This document shows positions 42,992 to 51,171 of a DNA stretch of 64,000 nucleotides, piece by piece. The stretch is from Microbacterium forte (GTDB lineage Bacteria > Actinomycetota > Actinomycetes > Actinomycetales > Microbacteriaceae), in NCBI RefSeq assembly GCF_031885415.1, contig NZ_CP116871.1:310001-374000 (forward strand), given 5' to 3'. Each line of letters starts with the position of its first letter. Positions within the stretch are counted from its first letter, which is position 1. The position numbers and the translations under genes are program-made. The notes under the pieces were generated by a model. It made no database searches, was not told the origin of the DNA, and worked only from the letters and a program-made list of their open reading frames with translations.

Positions 42992-43920
42992 GCACTCACG
43001 TGAACACCACCGTCGAGGAGACCGTCATGACCGCATCCGCCGTGCTCGATGACCCGGTCGTGCGCTACCCGGCGTACGATTTCGGACGCCCGGCCCAGCT
43101 CGGGCGCGAGAGCACCCGGCATCTCGAGGCGGCGTTCGAGTCGTTCGCCCGGCTGTGGTCGTCGCAGCTGACCGACAAGATCCGCGTGCGGGCGCACCTG
43201 GCGCTCGAGAGCGTCGACCTGGTCTCGTACGAGGAGTACTCCGACACGCTCCCCGGCACGACGGCGATGGTCGCCGGCTCCTTCGCCGACCGTGATGAGC
43301 CGTGCGTCGTGCAGTTCGGACTCGACAGCGCCCTGCTGTGGGTCGTGCAGATGATGGGGGGCAGGAGCACATCGCTTCCCGCAGCCCGTACGTTCACTCC
43401 GATCGAACTGGCTCTCGTCCGCAACCTGATGGAGGGCACGTTCGAGCACCTCCACGCCAGCCTCGATGCTCTGCTCCCGGGCGCACCGAGGTTCAGCGCC
43501 GTGCACTACAACCCCCAGTACATGCAGGTCATCTCCGCCACCGCCGCGGTGATCGTCGCCCGCTACACGATGCGGCTGGGCGACTCGGAGTCGACGGCGA
43601 CCGTCATGCTGCCCGCGTCGGCGGTCGTCGACCGCCTTGCGGCCTCAGGATCCGATGCTGCATCGGCTCACACGACCGAGCAGACCCTCGAACAGGTGCG
43701 CAGCACCCCGTTGGAGCTGACGCTGCGTCTCGCCCCCATCACGATCGGCACCGGTGAGATCCTCGACCTCGCGCCGGGAGACCTGCTGCGCCTGCCGCAC
43801 CCGGAGACTCGACCTTACGAGCTGATGGCCGGACAGACGCGGATCGCCCTCGCGACACCCGGCAGCAGGGGCTCGCGCCTCACATGCAAGATCACGACCA
43901 CCCATGAGGAGACCCACTGA
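42988..43920 (+). CDS. fliM: Flagellar motor switch protein FliM
   Basis: 310 residues. The middle domain starts AFESFARLWSSQLTDKIRVR, includes TFTPIELALVRNLMEGTFEH, and ends in a SpoA-like domain (LDLAPGDLLRLPHPETRPYE). The N-terminal CheY-P-binding peptide (LSQxEIDALL type) of other FliM proteins is absent; the first 35 residues read VNTTVEETVMTASAVLDDP. C-ring component. Starts GTG 42988 over the motB stop; stop overlaps fliN. Confidence 0.9.
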   Translation: MSTHVNTTVEETVMTASAVLDDPVVRYPAYDFGRPAQLGRESTRHLEAAFESFARLWSSQLTDKIRVRAHLALESVDLVSYEEYSDTLPGTTAMVAGSFADRDEPCVVQFGLDSALLWVVQMMGGRSTSLPAARTFTPIELALVRNLMEGTFEHLHASLDALLPGAPRFSAVHYNPQYMQVISATAAVIVARYTMRLGDSESTATVMLPASAVVDRLAASGSDAASAHTTEQTLEQVRSTPLELTLRLAPITIGTGEILDLAPGDLLRLPHPETRPYELMAGQTRIALATPGSRGSRLTCKITTTHEETH

Positions 43921-44576
43921 TGAGCACCTTCCATGAGACCGCCATCGCCGCGGCGATCGCCGGCAAGCTGCCGTTCGGATACCCCGTCATCCCGGCGCCC
44001 TCGACCGACCCGGGCGCGTCGGGCGACGCGGTCGTCGTCACCTTCACGGGCAGCCCCGGTGCTCGTATCGCGATCCAGGTCGTCGATCCGTCGCAACTGG
44101 AGGACGGTTCGAAGACCGCACCGCTGACCGATCGACTGCATCCGATCTTCGAGGCGGCCACAGCCGTGCTCGGCAGCGGTTCGCTCGGCGACGGAGCCGT
44201 GGTCGCGGCCACTGATGTCTTCACCGACTCGGGCACGCAGGTATTTGACATGGTCGACGCCGACGGCAGCGTCGTGGCCCGCGCATCCGTGCGCATCGAC
44301 GGGGCGAGGTCCGCAGCCGCGGCGGGTCCTCAGCGACTGAATCGCATCGCGGGCGTCGAGATGGAGCTCGTGGTCGAGATCGGGCGCACACGGATGCCGG
44401 TGCGCGACGTGCTCTCGCTCGAACCGGGGCGTGTGGTCGAGCTCGACCGCGCGGCCGGGTCTCCCGCGGACATCAAGCTGAACGGCCGCCTGATCGGGCA
44501 CGGCACCGTCGTGGTCGCGGAGGGCGACTTCGCGATCCGCGTCGAGCGCATCCTCGACGGCGCCGAGACGGTCTGA
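43920..44576 (+). CDS. fliN: Flagellar motor switch protein FliN with N-terminal extension
   Basis: 218 residues. The SpoA/FliN domain is the last 80: LNRIAGVEMELVVEIGRTRM, VLSLEPGRVVELDRAAGSPA, DIKLNGRLIGHGTVVVAEGD. The first 130 residues are an extra domain with no CheC/FliY phosphatase motif that I can see. C-ring and export docking component. TGATG overlap with fliM. Confidence 0.92.
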   Translation: MSTFHETAIAAAIAGKLPFGYPVIPAPSTDPGASGDAVVVTFTGSPGARIAIQVVDPSQLEDGSKTAPLTDRLHPIFEAATAVLGSGSLGDGAVVAATDVFTDSGTQVFDMVDADGSVVARASVRIDGARSAAAAGPQRLNRIAGVEMELVVEIGRTRMPVRDVLSLEPGRVVELDRAAGSPADIKLNGRLIGHGTVVVAEGDFAIRVERILDGAETV

Positions 44577-44578
44577 CG

Positions 44579-45001
44579 ATGGACGACATCCTCGTCGCGC
44601 TCCGAGCGATCGTGGCGCTGGGAGCGGTGCTCGGTCTGCTCCTCTTCCTGAGCCGTCGCCTGCAGAAGTCACAGGCGAAGGGAGTGAGCCCGCTGGCCGG
44701 GCTGATGCCGAAGAAGCTCGCCAAGCTGACCGAGCTCGTGCCGTCGCGTCCGGCGGCAGCCACGCGCCCGGAGAAGATCACCGTGGTGGCGCGGTCGGGC
44801 ATCGGGGGCAAGGCGCAGCTCGTGGTCGCCGAGTTCGGCGGCATCCGCTACGTGCTCGGCGTGACCGAGCACGGGATCAACGTCGTCGACACCCAGGAGG
44901 CGCCTCCGCTCGCCGAGGATGTCCTCGCGGAGGACGAGCGCCCCGCTGTCTCCGAGATGCCCGACGACATCGTCGACCGCGCACTGCGCTCCGTCGCCTG
45001 A
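44579..45001 (+). CDS. fliO: Flagellar biosynthesis protein FliO
   Basis: 140 residues: one N-terminal membrane helix (AIVALGAVLGLLLFLS), a basic stretch, then the small beta domain with IGGKAQLVVAEFGGIRYVLG typical of FliO. Assists assembly of the FliP ring. Two bases after fliN. The fliP promoter follows 26 bp after the stop. Confidence 0.82.
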   Translation: MDDILVALRAIVALGAVLGLLLFLSRRLQKSQAKGVSPLAGLMPKKLAKLTELVPSRPAAATRPEKITVVARSGIGGKAQLVVAEFGGIRYVLGVTEHGINVVDTQEAPPLAEDVLAEDERPAVSEMPDDIVDRALRSVA

Positions 45002-45026
45002 CGGCATTCAGCTCATCGATCGACGC

Positions 45027-45059
45027 GGTTACGTGCACCTCGTCGTGTCGCGATAGTCG
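45027..45059 (+). promoter_or_regulatory. Flagellar-type sigma promoter of fliP operon
   Basis: GGTTAC (45027-45032), 17 bp, GCGATAGTCG (45050-45059), preceded by TGTC. Predicted transcript start near 45064. Confidence 0.8.
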
Positions 45060-45063
45060 ACTG

Positions 45064-45103
45064 CGAGCACGGATCGCTCGACCCTCTGGCTACGGATCGG
45101 CCA
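45064..45103 (+). promoter_or_regulatory. fliP leader: tandem GGA hairpins (candidate CsrA sites)
   Basis: Hairpin 1: CGAGC/GCTCG with loop ACGGATC (45069-45075). Hairpin 2: TGGCT/GGCCA (one T-G pair) with loop ACGGATC (45092-45098). Loops lie 60 and 37 nt before GTG 45129. Stem 2 differs from the flgB and fliH versions but still pairs. Confidence 0.65.
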
Positions 45104-45128
45104 CGTCACCCATCTTCGGAGTGCCGCC

Positions 45129-45968
45129 GTGCCCGTATCCGCCGCAGTCGCCGCGTCGCCGTCTGCGCGCGCACCGCGACTGCCGCGGCGTGCCTGGGTG
45201 CTCATCGGCGTCGCGTTCGGCATCGCGGCGGTTCTGGTGCTCCTGCAGACCACCGGTGCGCACGCCGCCGCGTCGCTCATGCCGACGGAGACCGGTGATG
45301 GCGACGGCGTGACGATCAACGGCATCAACGGGACCCCGTCCGACAGCATCATGACGCTGCTCGGCATCACCGTTCTCAGCGTCGCTCCGGCCCTGCTGCT
45401 GATGATGTCGAGCTTCACCAAGATCTTCGTGGTGCTCGCCCTCACCCGCAATGCGCTCTCGCTGCCGTCGATCCCGCCGAACCAGGTGCTCGCGGGGCTG
45501 AGCCTCTTTCTGACGCTGTTCATCATGTGGCCGGTGCTCACCGACATCAATGCCGTCGCGGTCGCACCGTTCACCGATGGTCAGATCGACTTCGGCAGGG
45601 CGTTCGAGCTCGCCCAGGAGCCGCTGCGCGAGTGGATGCTCACCTACACCCGCGAAGAGGACATCGCGCTGATGCACCGGGCGGCGCAGATGGAGAACCC
45701 CACGGACGCCGCCAGCATCCCGCTGCAGACGCTCGTGCCGGCGTTCATGATCAGCGAGCTGCGCGCTGCCTTCCTGATCGGGTTCATCATCTTCGTCCCC
45801 TTCCTCGTGATCGATCTCGTCGTCGCCAGCGCACTGATGTCGATGGGCATGATGATGCTGCCTCCCGTCATGATCTCGCTGCCGTTCAAGATCCTCCTGT
45901 TCCTGCTCATCGACGGCTGGGGCATGGTCATCACGGCGCTCGTCCAGTCGTACAACGGGGGTGGCTGA
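45129..45968 (+). CDS. fliP: Flagellar export gate protein FliP
   Basis: 279 residues. An N-terminal signal-like segment (AWVLIGVAFGIAAVLVLLQT) is followed by four membrane helices; LTRNALSLPSIPPNQVLAGL and LVPAFMISELRAAFLIGFII are the FliP signatures. Forms the export gate with FliQ and FliR. GTG 45129 has TTCGGAG upstream. The stop overlaps fliQ (TGATG). Confidence 0.96.
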   Translation: MPVSAAVAASPSARAPRLPRRAWVLIGVAFGIAAVLVLLQTTGAHAAASLMPTETGDGDGVTINGINGTPSDSIMTLLGITVLSVAPALLLMMSSFTKIFVVLALTRNALSLPSIPPNQVLAGLSLFLTLFIMWPVLTDINAVAVAPFTDGQIDFGRAFELAQEPLREWMLTYTREEDIALMHRAAQMENPTDAASIPLQTLVPAFMISELRAAFLIGFIIFVPFLVIDLVVASALMSMGMMMLPPVMISLPFKILLFLLIDGWGMVITALVQSYNGGG

Positions 45969-46243
45969 TGAACCCGGAGGCCGTCATCGACATCGGGCAG
46001 GCGGCGCTCATCGTGGGCGCGAAGCTCTGCGCGCCGCTGCTCATCACCGCGCTCGTGGTGGGATTCGCCATCTCGCTGCTGCAGTCCATCACTCAGGTGC
46101 AGGAGATGACGATCTCGTTCGTGCCGAAGCTCGTCGCCGTCGGCATCGCCCTGCTCGTGACGGGGCATTGGATGATCGCCGAGATGATCGCCTTCACGAA
46201 CGAGATGTTCGCGCGGATCCCGTCGCTGCTGAACGGCGGCTGA
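45968..46243 (+). CDS. fliQ: Flagellar export gate protein FliQ
   Basis: 91 residues, two membrane helices. MNPEAVIDIGQAALIVGAKL and LLQSITQVQEMTISFVPKLV are diagnostic. TGATG overlaps at both ends (fliP and fliR). Confidence 0.96.
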   Translation: MNPEAVIDIGQAALIVGAKLCAPLLITALVVGFAISLLQSITQVQEMTISFVPKLVAVGIALLVTGHWMIAEMIAFTNEMFARIPSLLNGG

Positions 46244-47004
46244 TGAACATCCCCATCGACTTCACGTGGCTCGAGGCGACCTCCCTCGCCTGCGTGCGGA
46301 TCACCGCCTTCCTGGTGCTGGCGCCGCCGTTCAGCCACGGCACGATCCCGATGCGGATCCGCGCGATGCTCGGCGTGGGTCTCGCTCTCGCCGTATCGCC
46401 GGTGGTGACAGCAGGCTACGAACGTCTCGACACCGGAGCCTTCATGCTCGCCCTGGCCGGTCAGGCGCTGACGGGCGCGCTCCTCGGCTTTCTGGTGATG
46501 GTGCTCTTCAGCGCGATCCAGGGGGCGGGCCATCTCGTCGACACGTTCGGCGGGTTCCAGCTGGCGCAGGCGTTCGACCCCGGGATGGCGATCAACGGTG
46601 CGCAGTTCACGCGCCTGTTCCAGATGACCGCGATCATGCTGCTGTTCGCCTCGGACGGATACCAGCTCGTGCTCGGCGGCCTGTTCCGCTCGTTCGACGC
46701 CGTGCCCGTCACCGGCATGATCGATCTCGCCAAGCCGGCGGAGGCACTCGTGGGGGCGGCGGGGCAGATGATGCTCAGCGCCGTGCAGATCGCGGGCCCG
46801 CTGCTCATCGTGCTCTTCCTCGCAGACGTCGGTCTCGGACTGGTCAGTCGCGTCGCGCCGGCACTGAACGCGTTCGCCATGGGCTTCCCGATCAAGATCG
46901 GCCTCACGCTGCTGCTGGTCGGATTCGTCTACGCGGCGCTGCCCAGTGTCGTCGCAGTCATCGCCGAGGAGGCCGCGAGGCTGCTCCTGGGGGTGACGCG
47001 ATGA
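46243..47004 (+). CDS. fliR: Flagellar export gate protein FliR
   Basis: 253 residues, about six membrane segments. RITAFLVLAPPFSHGTIPMR and GFQLAQAFDPGMAINGAQFT are conserved, as is ALNAFAMGFPIKIGLTLLLV. Completes the PQR gate. Stop overlaps flhB (ATGA). Confidence 0.95.
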   Translation: MNIPIDFTWLEATSLACVRITAFLVLAPPFSHGTIPMRIRAMLGVGLALAVSPVVTAGYERLDTGAFMLALAGQALTGALLGFLVMVLFSAIQGAGHLVDTFGGFQLAQAFDPGMAINGAQFTRLFQMTAIMLLFASDGYQLVLGGLFRSFDAVPVTGMIDLAKPAEALVGAAGQMMLSAVQIAGPLLIVLFLADVGLGLVSRVAPALNAFAMGFPIKIGLTLLLVGFVYAALPSVVAVIAEEAARLLLGVTR

Positions 47005-48104
47005 GTGAGTCCGACAGCGGCGAACGCACCGAGAAGGCGACCGAGCGTCGCCTGAAGGAAGCGCGGAAGAAGGGGCAGATCGGCCGCAGCCAGGACTTCA
47101 CCGCCTGGGTCTGCATAGCGGCCGCCGCCGTGATGATGGTGCCGACGATCGCCTCCGGCACGCAGGTCGTCACCGAGCTCTTCCTCGCCGTGACACCCGT
47201 CGCGATGAACCCCACCGACGGCGCGGCCCTCGACGTGCTCGGCTCGGCGATCGCATCGCTCGGCGGCATCCTGCTCCCGATGCTGGTGGTGGTGCTGCTC
47301 GCGACGACGGCCACCGCAGTCGCTCAGGGCGGCATCCATCTGCGAGGGGTGACGATGCGCACCGAGCAGTTCAACATCGTGTCCGGCATGAAGCGGGTCT
47401 TCGGGCAGCAGGCGCTCTGGGAGGGTGCCAAAGCGCTGCTGAAGACGCTGGCGATCGGGCTCGCGCTCTGGATCGTCGTCTCAGGTCTCGTGCCTGTGCT
47501 CATGGCCAGCGGCAGCCACAACATCACCTGGCTGCTCGAGCAGGCGGCCGGGGGAGCGATCGCGCTCCTGCAGGTCGCGGTCGCGGTGGGCATCCTGCTG
47601 GCCGCGATCGACGTGGCGGTCGTGATGCGACGCAACCGCAAGCACACCCATATGACGAAGAACGAGGCCAAGGACGAGCACAAGAAGAGCGAGGGCGATC
47701 CGCTCGTGCGCTCGCAGCGCCGTTCGCGGCAGCTCGCCATGAGCCGCAATCGGATGATCGCCGCGGTCGGCGACAGCGATGTCGTCCTGGTGAACCCCAC
47801 CCACGTCGCGGTCGCGCTGAGGTACGAGCCGGGCAAGTCGGCCCCTCGGGTCGTGGCGAAGGGGGCGGGGGTCGTGGCGCAGAAGATCCGCGAGAGGGCG
47901 GAGGAAGCCGGCGTGCCGATGATCAAGGACGTCCCGCTCGCGCGTGCGCTGCACTCGGCCTGCGAGATCGGGCGGGAGATCCCCGAAGAGCTCTACACCG
48001 CCGTCGCCCAGGTGCTCGCCTTCATCGAGCATCTCAAGCGCCGAGGGTCGGCCAGGGGGACGCACACGATGCCCTTCGCGAGCACCAGGGACCGCGGCCT
48101 CTGA
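47001..48104 (+). CDS. flhB: Flagellar export specificity switch FlhB
   Basis: 367 residues. N-terminal GERTEKATERRLKEARKKGQ, four membrane helices, then the cytoplasmic domain with the self-cleavage motif NPTH (Asn265-His268). The C-tail is somewhat longer than usual. Works with FliK to switch from hook to filament export. ATG overlaps fliR; 51 bp follow before flhA. Confidence 0.96.
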   Translation: MSESDSGERTEKATERRLKEARKKGQIGRSQDFTAWVCIAAAAVMMVPTIASGTQVVTELFLAVTPVAMNPTDGAALDVLGSAIASLGGILLPMLVVVLLATTATAVAQGGIHLRGVTMRTEQFNIVSGMKRVFGQQALWEGAKALLKTLAIGLALWIVVSGLVPVLMASGSHNITWLLEQAAGGAIALLQVAVAVGILLAAIDVAVVMRRNRKHTHMTKNEAKDEHKKSEGDPLVRSQRRSRQLAMSRNRMIAAVGDSDVVLVNPTHVAVALRYEPGKSAPRVVAKGAGVVAQKIRERAEEAGVPMIKDVPLARALHSACEIGREIPEELYTAVAQVLAFIEHLKRRGSARGTHTMPFASTRDRGL

Positions 48105-48155
48105 GCCGGGTCACGAACAGATTTCGAACGACGAGAGAGAACGAAGGCGAGACGC

Positions 48156-50222
48156 ATGATCGGTCAGCTGTTGTCCAAGGCGACGGTGCCCGTAGGAGTG
48201 GTGGGCATCATCCTCCTGCTCATCGTGCCCATCCCGACCGGGCTCCTCGACGTCCTCATCGTCCTGAACATCTCGTTCGCGCTCCTGATCCTCCTCACCG
48301 CGATGTTCATCAAGAAGCCGCTCGACTTCTCGGTCTTTCCCAGCCTGCTGCTCGTCGCGACGCTCTTCCGGCTCGGTCTGAACGTCGCGTCGACGCGTCT
48401 CGTGCTCAGCGAGGCGCATGCAGGCGAGGTGATCCAGGCGTTCGGGGAGATCACGATCAGCGGGTCGCTCGTGATCGGTGCGGTGATCTTCCTCATCCTC
48501 ACCGTCATCCAGTTCGTCGTCGTCACCAAGGGTGCAGAGCGCGTCGCCGAGGTCGGAGCACGATTCACCCTCGATGCCATGCCCGGCAAGCAGATGGCGA
48601 TCGACGCGGATCTGAACGCCGGGCTGATCACCGACACCGAGGCGCGCAGGCGTCGAGCCGAGGTCGCGGCGGAGGCCGACTTCTACGGCGCGATGGACGG
48701 CGCGTCGAAGTTCGTCAAGGGTGACGCGATCGCGGGCATCGTGATCGTCGTCATCAACTTCGTCGGTGGCATCATCATCGGCATGGTGCAGCACGGCATG
48801 GAGGTCGGCGACGCCCTCGAGACCTACAGCATCCTCACCATCGGCGACGGACTGGTCACCCAGATCCCCGCGCTGCTGATGGCCGTGTCGACCGGCATGA
48901 TCGTGACTCGCGAGAACGCCGAGTCCGAGATGGGGCAGGCGGCCGGTCGTCAGCTCATGCAGTCGCGCAACGCCCTCGTGATCACGGGCCTCGCAGCCAT
49001 CGCCATGGGCTTCATCCCCGGGATGCCCCTCGTGATCTTCCTGGCGATCGGAGCGGTGCTGCTGTTCGCGGCATCCCGCGTCAAGGCCAACGAAGACCGC
49101 GATGCCGCGCTCGAGGCCGATGCGCTGCAGCAGGAGGCCGTCGAGGCCGGGGCCGAGGGACCGGAAGAGCTCATGGACAGGATGCGCGTGCACGCGCTGG
49201 AGATCTCGCTGTCACCTGACATCGTCGATCTGGCATCCGGGGGAGCGGGGGATCTGCTCACCCGGGTGAAGTCCCTTCGTCGCAAGCTCGCTCTGGACAT
49301 CGGCATCCTGATGCCGCCGGTGCGCACCCGTGACAACATCGACCTGCCGGCGCAGACCTACTCGATCCTGATCGCCGGGGTCGAGGCCGGGCGCGGATCG
49401 GTGCCGCGCGGACACGTGCTCGCGATCGGCACGGGTCTCGAGCAGCTTCCCGGCACGGCCGTGGTCGACCCCGTGTTCGGCCTCGAGGGCAAATGGGTGC
49501 CCGCCGAGATGTCGCACGCCGCTGACATGGCGGGTGCGACGGTGATCGATCGGGCGAGCGTGATCATCACCCACCTCTCCGACATCGTGCAAAGCCAGGC
49601 CGATCGGCTGCTCTCGCTCGAAGACGTACGCCAGCTGACCGAGCACCTGAAGCAGTCCAGCCCCGCGACGGTCGAGGAGCTCACTCCGGCCGTGCTGTCG
49701 CTCGCCGCGATCCAGCGCGTCCTGGCGGGGCTTCTCGCCGAGCGGGTGCCGATCAACGACCTCTCCCGCATCTACGAGGCGCTCGCACTGCGAGGCAAGA
49801 CCTCGACCGAGACCGCGGGGCTGATCGACGCGGCCAGGGCGGCGCTCGGGCCGGCGATCGCCTCGCGCTTCGCCGAAGACGGAAGGATCCGGGTCGTCAT
49901 GTTCGAGCCGATGCTCGAACAGCAGATGCTCGAGGGGATGCGGGTCGTCGACGGCCATCCGCAGATCGTGCTGACGCCGGAGTCGACCATGCAGGTGCTC
50001 GAGAACGTGCGTCGCACCGTCGCCGAGCTCGAGCAGGTGGGTCCGGAACCCGTGCTCGTGTGTGCTCCGTCTCTGCGTCAGGCCGTGCGTCGGATGGTCT
50101 CGTCGCAGGTCAGCGGCCTCCCCGTGCTGTCGTACGACGAGGCGGCGGCAGGCGGCCTCGCGACCGACGTCGTCGGAGTGGTGCGCATGACGCAGTCGGC
50201 TCTTCCGAGCGCGGCAGTGTAG
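48156..50222 (+). CDS. flhA: Flagellar export protein FlhA
   Basis: 688 residues. Eight N-terminal membrane helices with VFPSLLLVATLFRLGLNVAS, the FHIPEP-region loop TLDAMPGKQMAIDADLNAGL, and a cytoplasmic domain ending in the chaperone-docking part (VVDGHPQIVLTPESTMQVLE). Energy-coupling component of export. ATG 48156 follows GGCGAGACGC. Confidence 0.96.
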   Translation: MIGQLLSKATVPVGVVGIILLLIVPIPTGLLDVLIVLNISFALLILLTAMFIKKPLDFSVFPSLLLVATLFRLGLNVASTRLVLSEAHAGEVIQAFGEITISGSLVIGAVIFLILTVIQFVVVTKGAERVAEVGARFTLDAMPGKQMAIDADLNAGLITDTEARRRRAEVAAEADFYGAMDGASKFVKGDAIAGIVIVVINFVGGIIIGMVQHGMEVGDALETYSILTIGDGLVTQIPALLMAVSTGMIVTRENAESEMGQAAGRQLMQSRNALVITGLAAIAMGFIPGMPLVIFLAIGAVLLFAASRVKANEDRDAALEADALQQEAVEAGAEGPEELMDRMRVHALEISLSPDIVDLASGGAGDLLTRVKSLRRKLALDIGILMPPVRTRDNIDLPAQTYSILIAGVEAGRGSVPRGHVLAIGTGLEQLPGTAVVDPVFGLEGKWVPAEMSHAADMAGATVIDRASVIITHLSDIVQSQADRLLSLEDVRQLTEHLKQSSPATVEELTPAVLSLAAIQRVLAGLLAERVPINDLSRIYEALALRGKTSTETAGLIDAARAALGPAIASRFAEDGRIRVVMFEPMLEQQMLEGMRVVDGHPQIVLTPESTMQVLENVRRTVAELEQVGPEPVLVCAPSLRQAVRRMVSSQVSGLPVLSYDEAAAGGLATDVVGVVRMTQSALPSAAV

Positions 50223-50311
50223 GGCCTGGATCTGCTCATTTACGAGCTGAGTGCGATACGTTTGTGGGCAGAGGGCGCAACAGCGCTCACGCCATGGAAG
50301 GCAGACGACGC

Positions 50312-50560
50312 ATGCTGGTACTCACGAGACGCGCCAACGAGAGCATCGTGATCGGCGACGACATCACCGTCACCATTCTCGCGGTGACGCCCAGCGGCGT
50401 CCGCGTCGGCATCGATGCGCCTCGCGACAAGCGCATCAACCGCGCCGAGATCGTCCTCGCGGTGAGCGACGCGAACCAGGAAGCCGTCCAGACATCCTCC
50501 GATGAGTCCGCCGAATCGGTTCTCCTCGGCATCCTGGGAAGAACGACCCCGGCACCCTGA
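50312..50560 (+). CDS. csrA: Carbon storage regulator, translational repressor
   Basis: 82 residues starting MLVLTRRANESIVIGDDITV, with GIDAPRDKRINRAEI holding the RNA-binding arginine near residue 44. CsrA dimers bind GGA in hairpin loops and block ribosome sites; in Bacillus the main target is flagellin mRNA and FliW is the antagonist. Both partners occur here, and four flagellar leaders in this window carry GGA-loop hairpins. ATG 50312 has GGAAGG 10 nt upstream; that site itself is AUGGA in a short GCC/GGC loop, hinting at autoregulation. The tail of about 20 residues beyond the core is polar. Confidence 0.96.
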   Translation: MLVLTRRANESIVIGDDITVTILAVTPSGVRVGIDAPRDKRINRAEIVLAVSDANQEAVQTSSDESAESVLLGILGRTTPAP

Positions 50561-50594
50561 TCCGGTCGCAGGAGCGTCATCTCGACGCGCGCCG

Positions 50595-50626
50595 AGTTAC
50601 TGGCCCGCTCCTTGTCGCGATAGTCG
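50595..50626 (+). promoter_or_regulatory. Flagellar-type sigma promoter of flgN-flgK-flgL-fliW operon
   Basis: AGTTAC (50595-50600), 16 bp, GCGATAGTCG (50617-50626). The -35 differs in its first base from the others. Confidence 0.7.
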
Positions 50627-50632
50627 TGGATG

Positions 50633-50669
50633 TGACGGGCGATCCCGTCATGGAAACCGTGACATGACG
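50633..50669 (+). promoter_or_regulatory. Two mutually exclusive hairpins in the flgN leader
   Basis: Hairpin A: TGACGGG (50633-50639) with CCCGTCA (50644-50650), loop CGAT. Hairpin B: CGTCATG (50646-50652) with CATGACG (50663-50669), ending at the AGG ribosome site. They share 50646-50650, so only one can form. The layout suggests a translational switch; no ligand is known. Confidence 0.4.
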
Positions 50670-50681
50670 AGGTGACGAACC

Positions 50682-51164
50682 GTGGCCGCTCACGACCTGA
50701 GCATGCAACTGATGCGAGAGCGCGACCTTCTCGAGGTGCTGCTCTTCAAGCTCGACGAGCAGCAGATGCTGCTCGCGACCGGACGCAACCGTTGGATCCA
50801 CCATGCGGCGAACGAGATCGAGCGGGTCATCGCGGCCATGCCGACAGTCGCCCTCTCGCGTGACACGCTGGTCATCGCTGTGGCTGACGAGTGGGGCGTG
50901 CCGGAGGCGACGACGCTCCGCGATCTGATCGAGGCCGCACCGACCGACGCGTGGCGCGAGATCCTGACGGGGCACCTCGACGCGATGACGACCCTGGCCG
51001 ACGAGATCGGCGACATGAAGAAGGTCAACGAGCAGCGCCTGCGCACGGCCATCCGGGTCACACAGGAGACCATCGCGGGTCTCGGCGTTCCGACCGGCGA
51101 GTACGACACGCACGGCGATGTCGTCCGCGGCGCGGACGCCCGACTTCTCGACACAAGGGTGTGA
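50682..51164 (+). CDS. flgN: Flagellar hook-filament junction export chaperone FlgN
   Basis: 160 residues, all-helical. LMRERDLLEVLLFKLDEQQM resembles the FlgN N-terminus and the gene is directly before flgK, whose product FlgN chaperones. GTG 50682 follows GAGGTGACGAACC. Confidence 0.82.
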   Translation: MAAHDLSMQLMRERDLLEVLLFKLDEQQMLLATGRNRWIHHAANEIERVIAAMPTVALSRDTLVIAVADEWGVPEATTLRDLIEAAPTDAWREILTGHLDAMTTLADEIGDMKKVNEQRLRTAIRVTQETIAGLGVPTGEYDTHGDVVRGADARLLDTRV

Positions 51165-51171
51165 GGTAACG

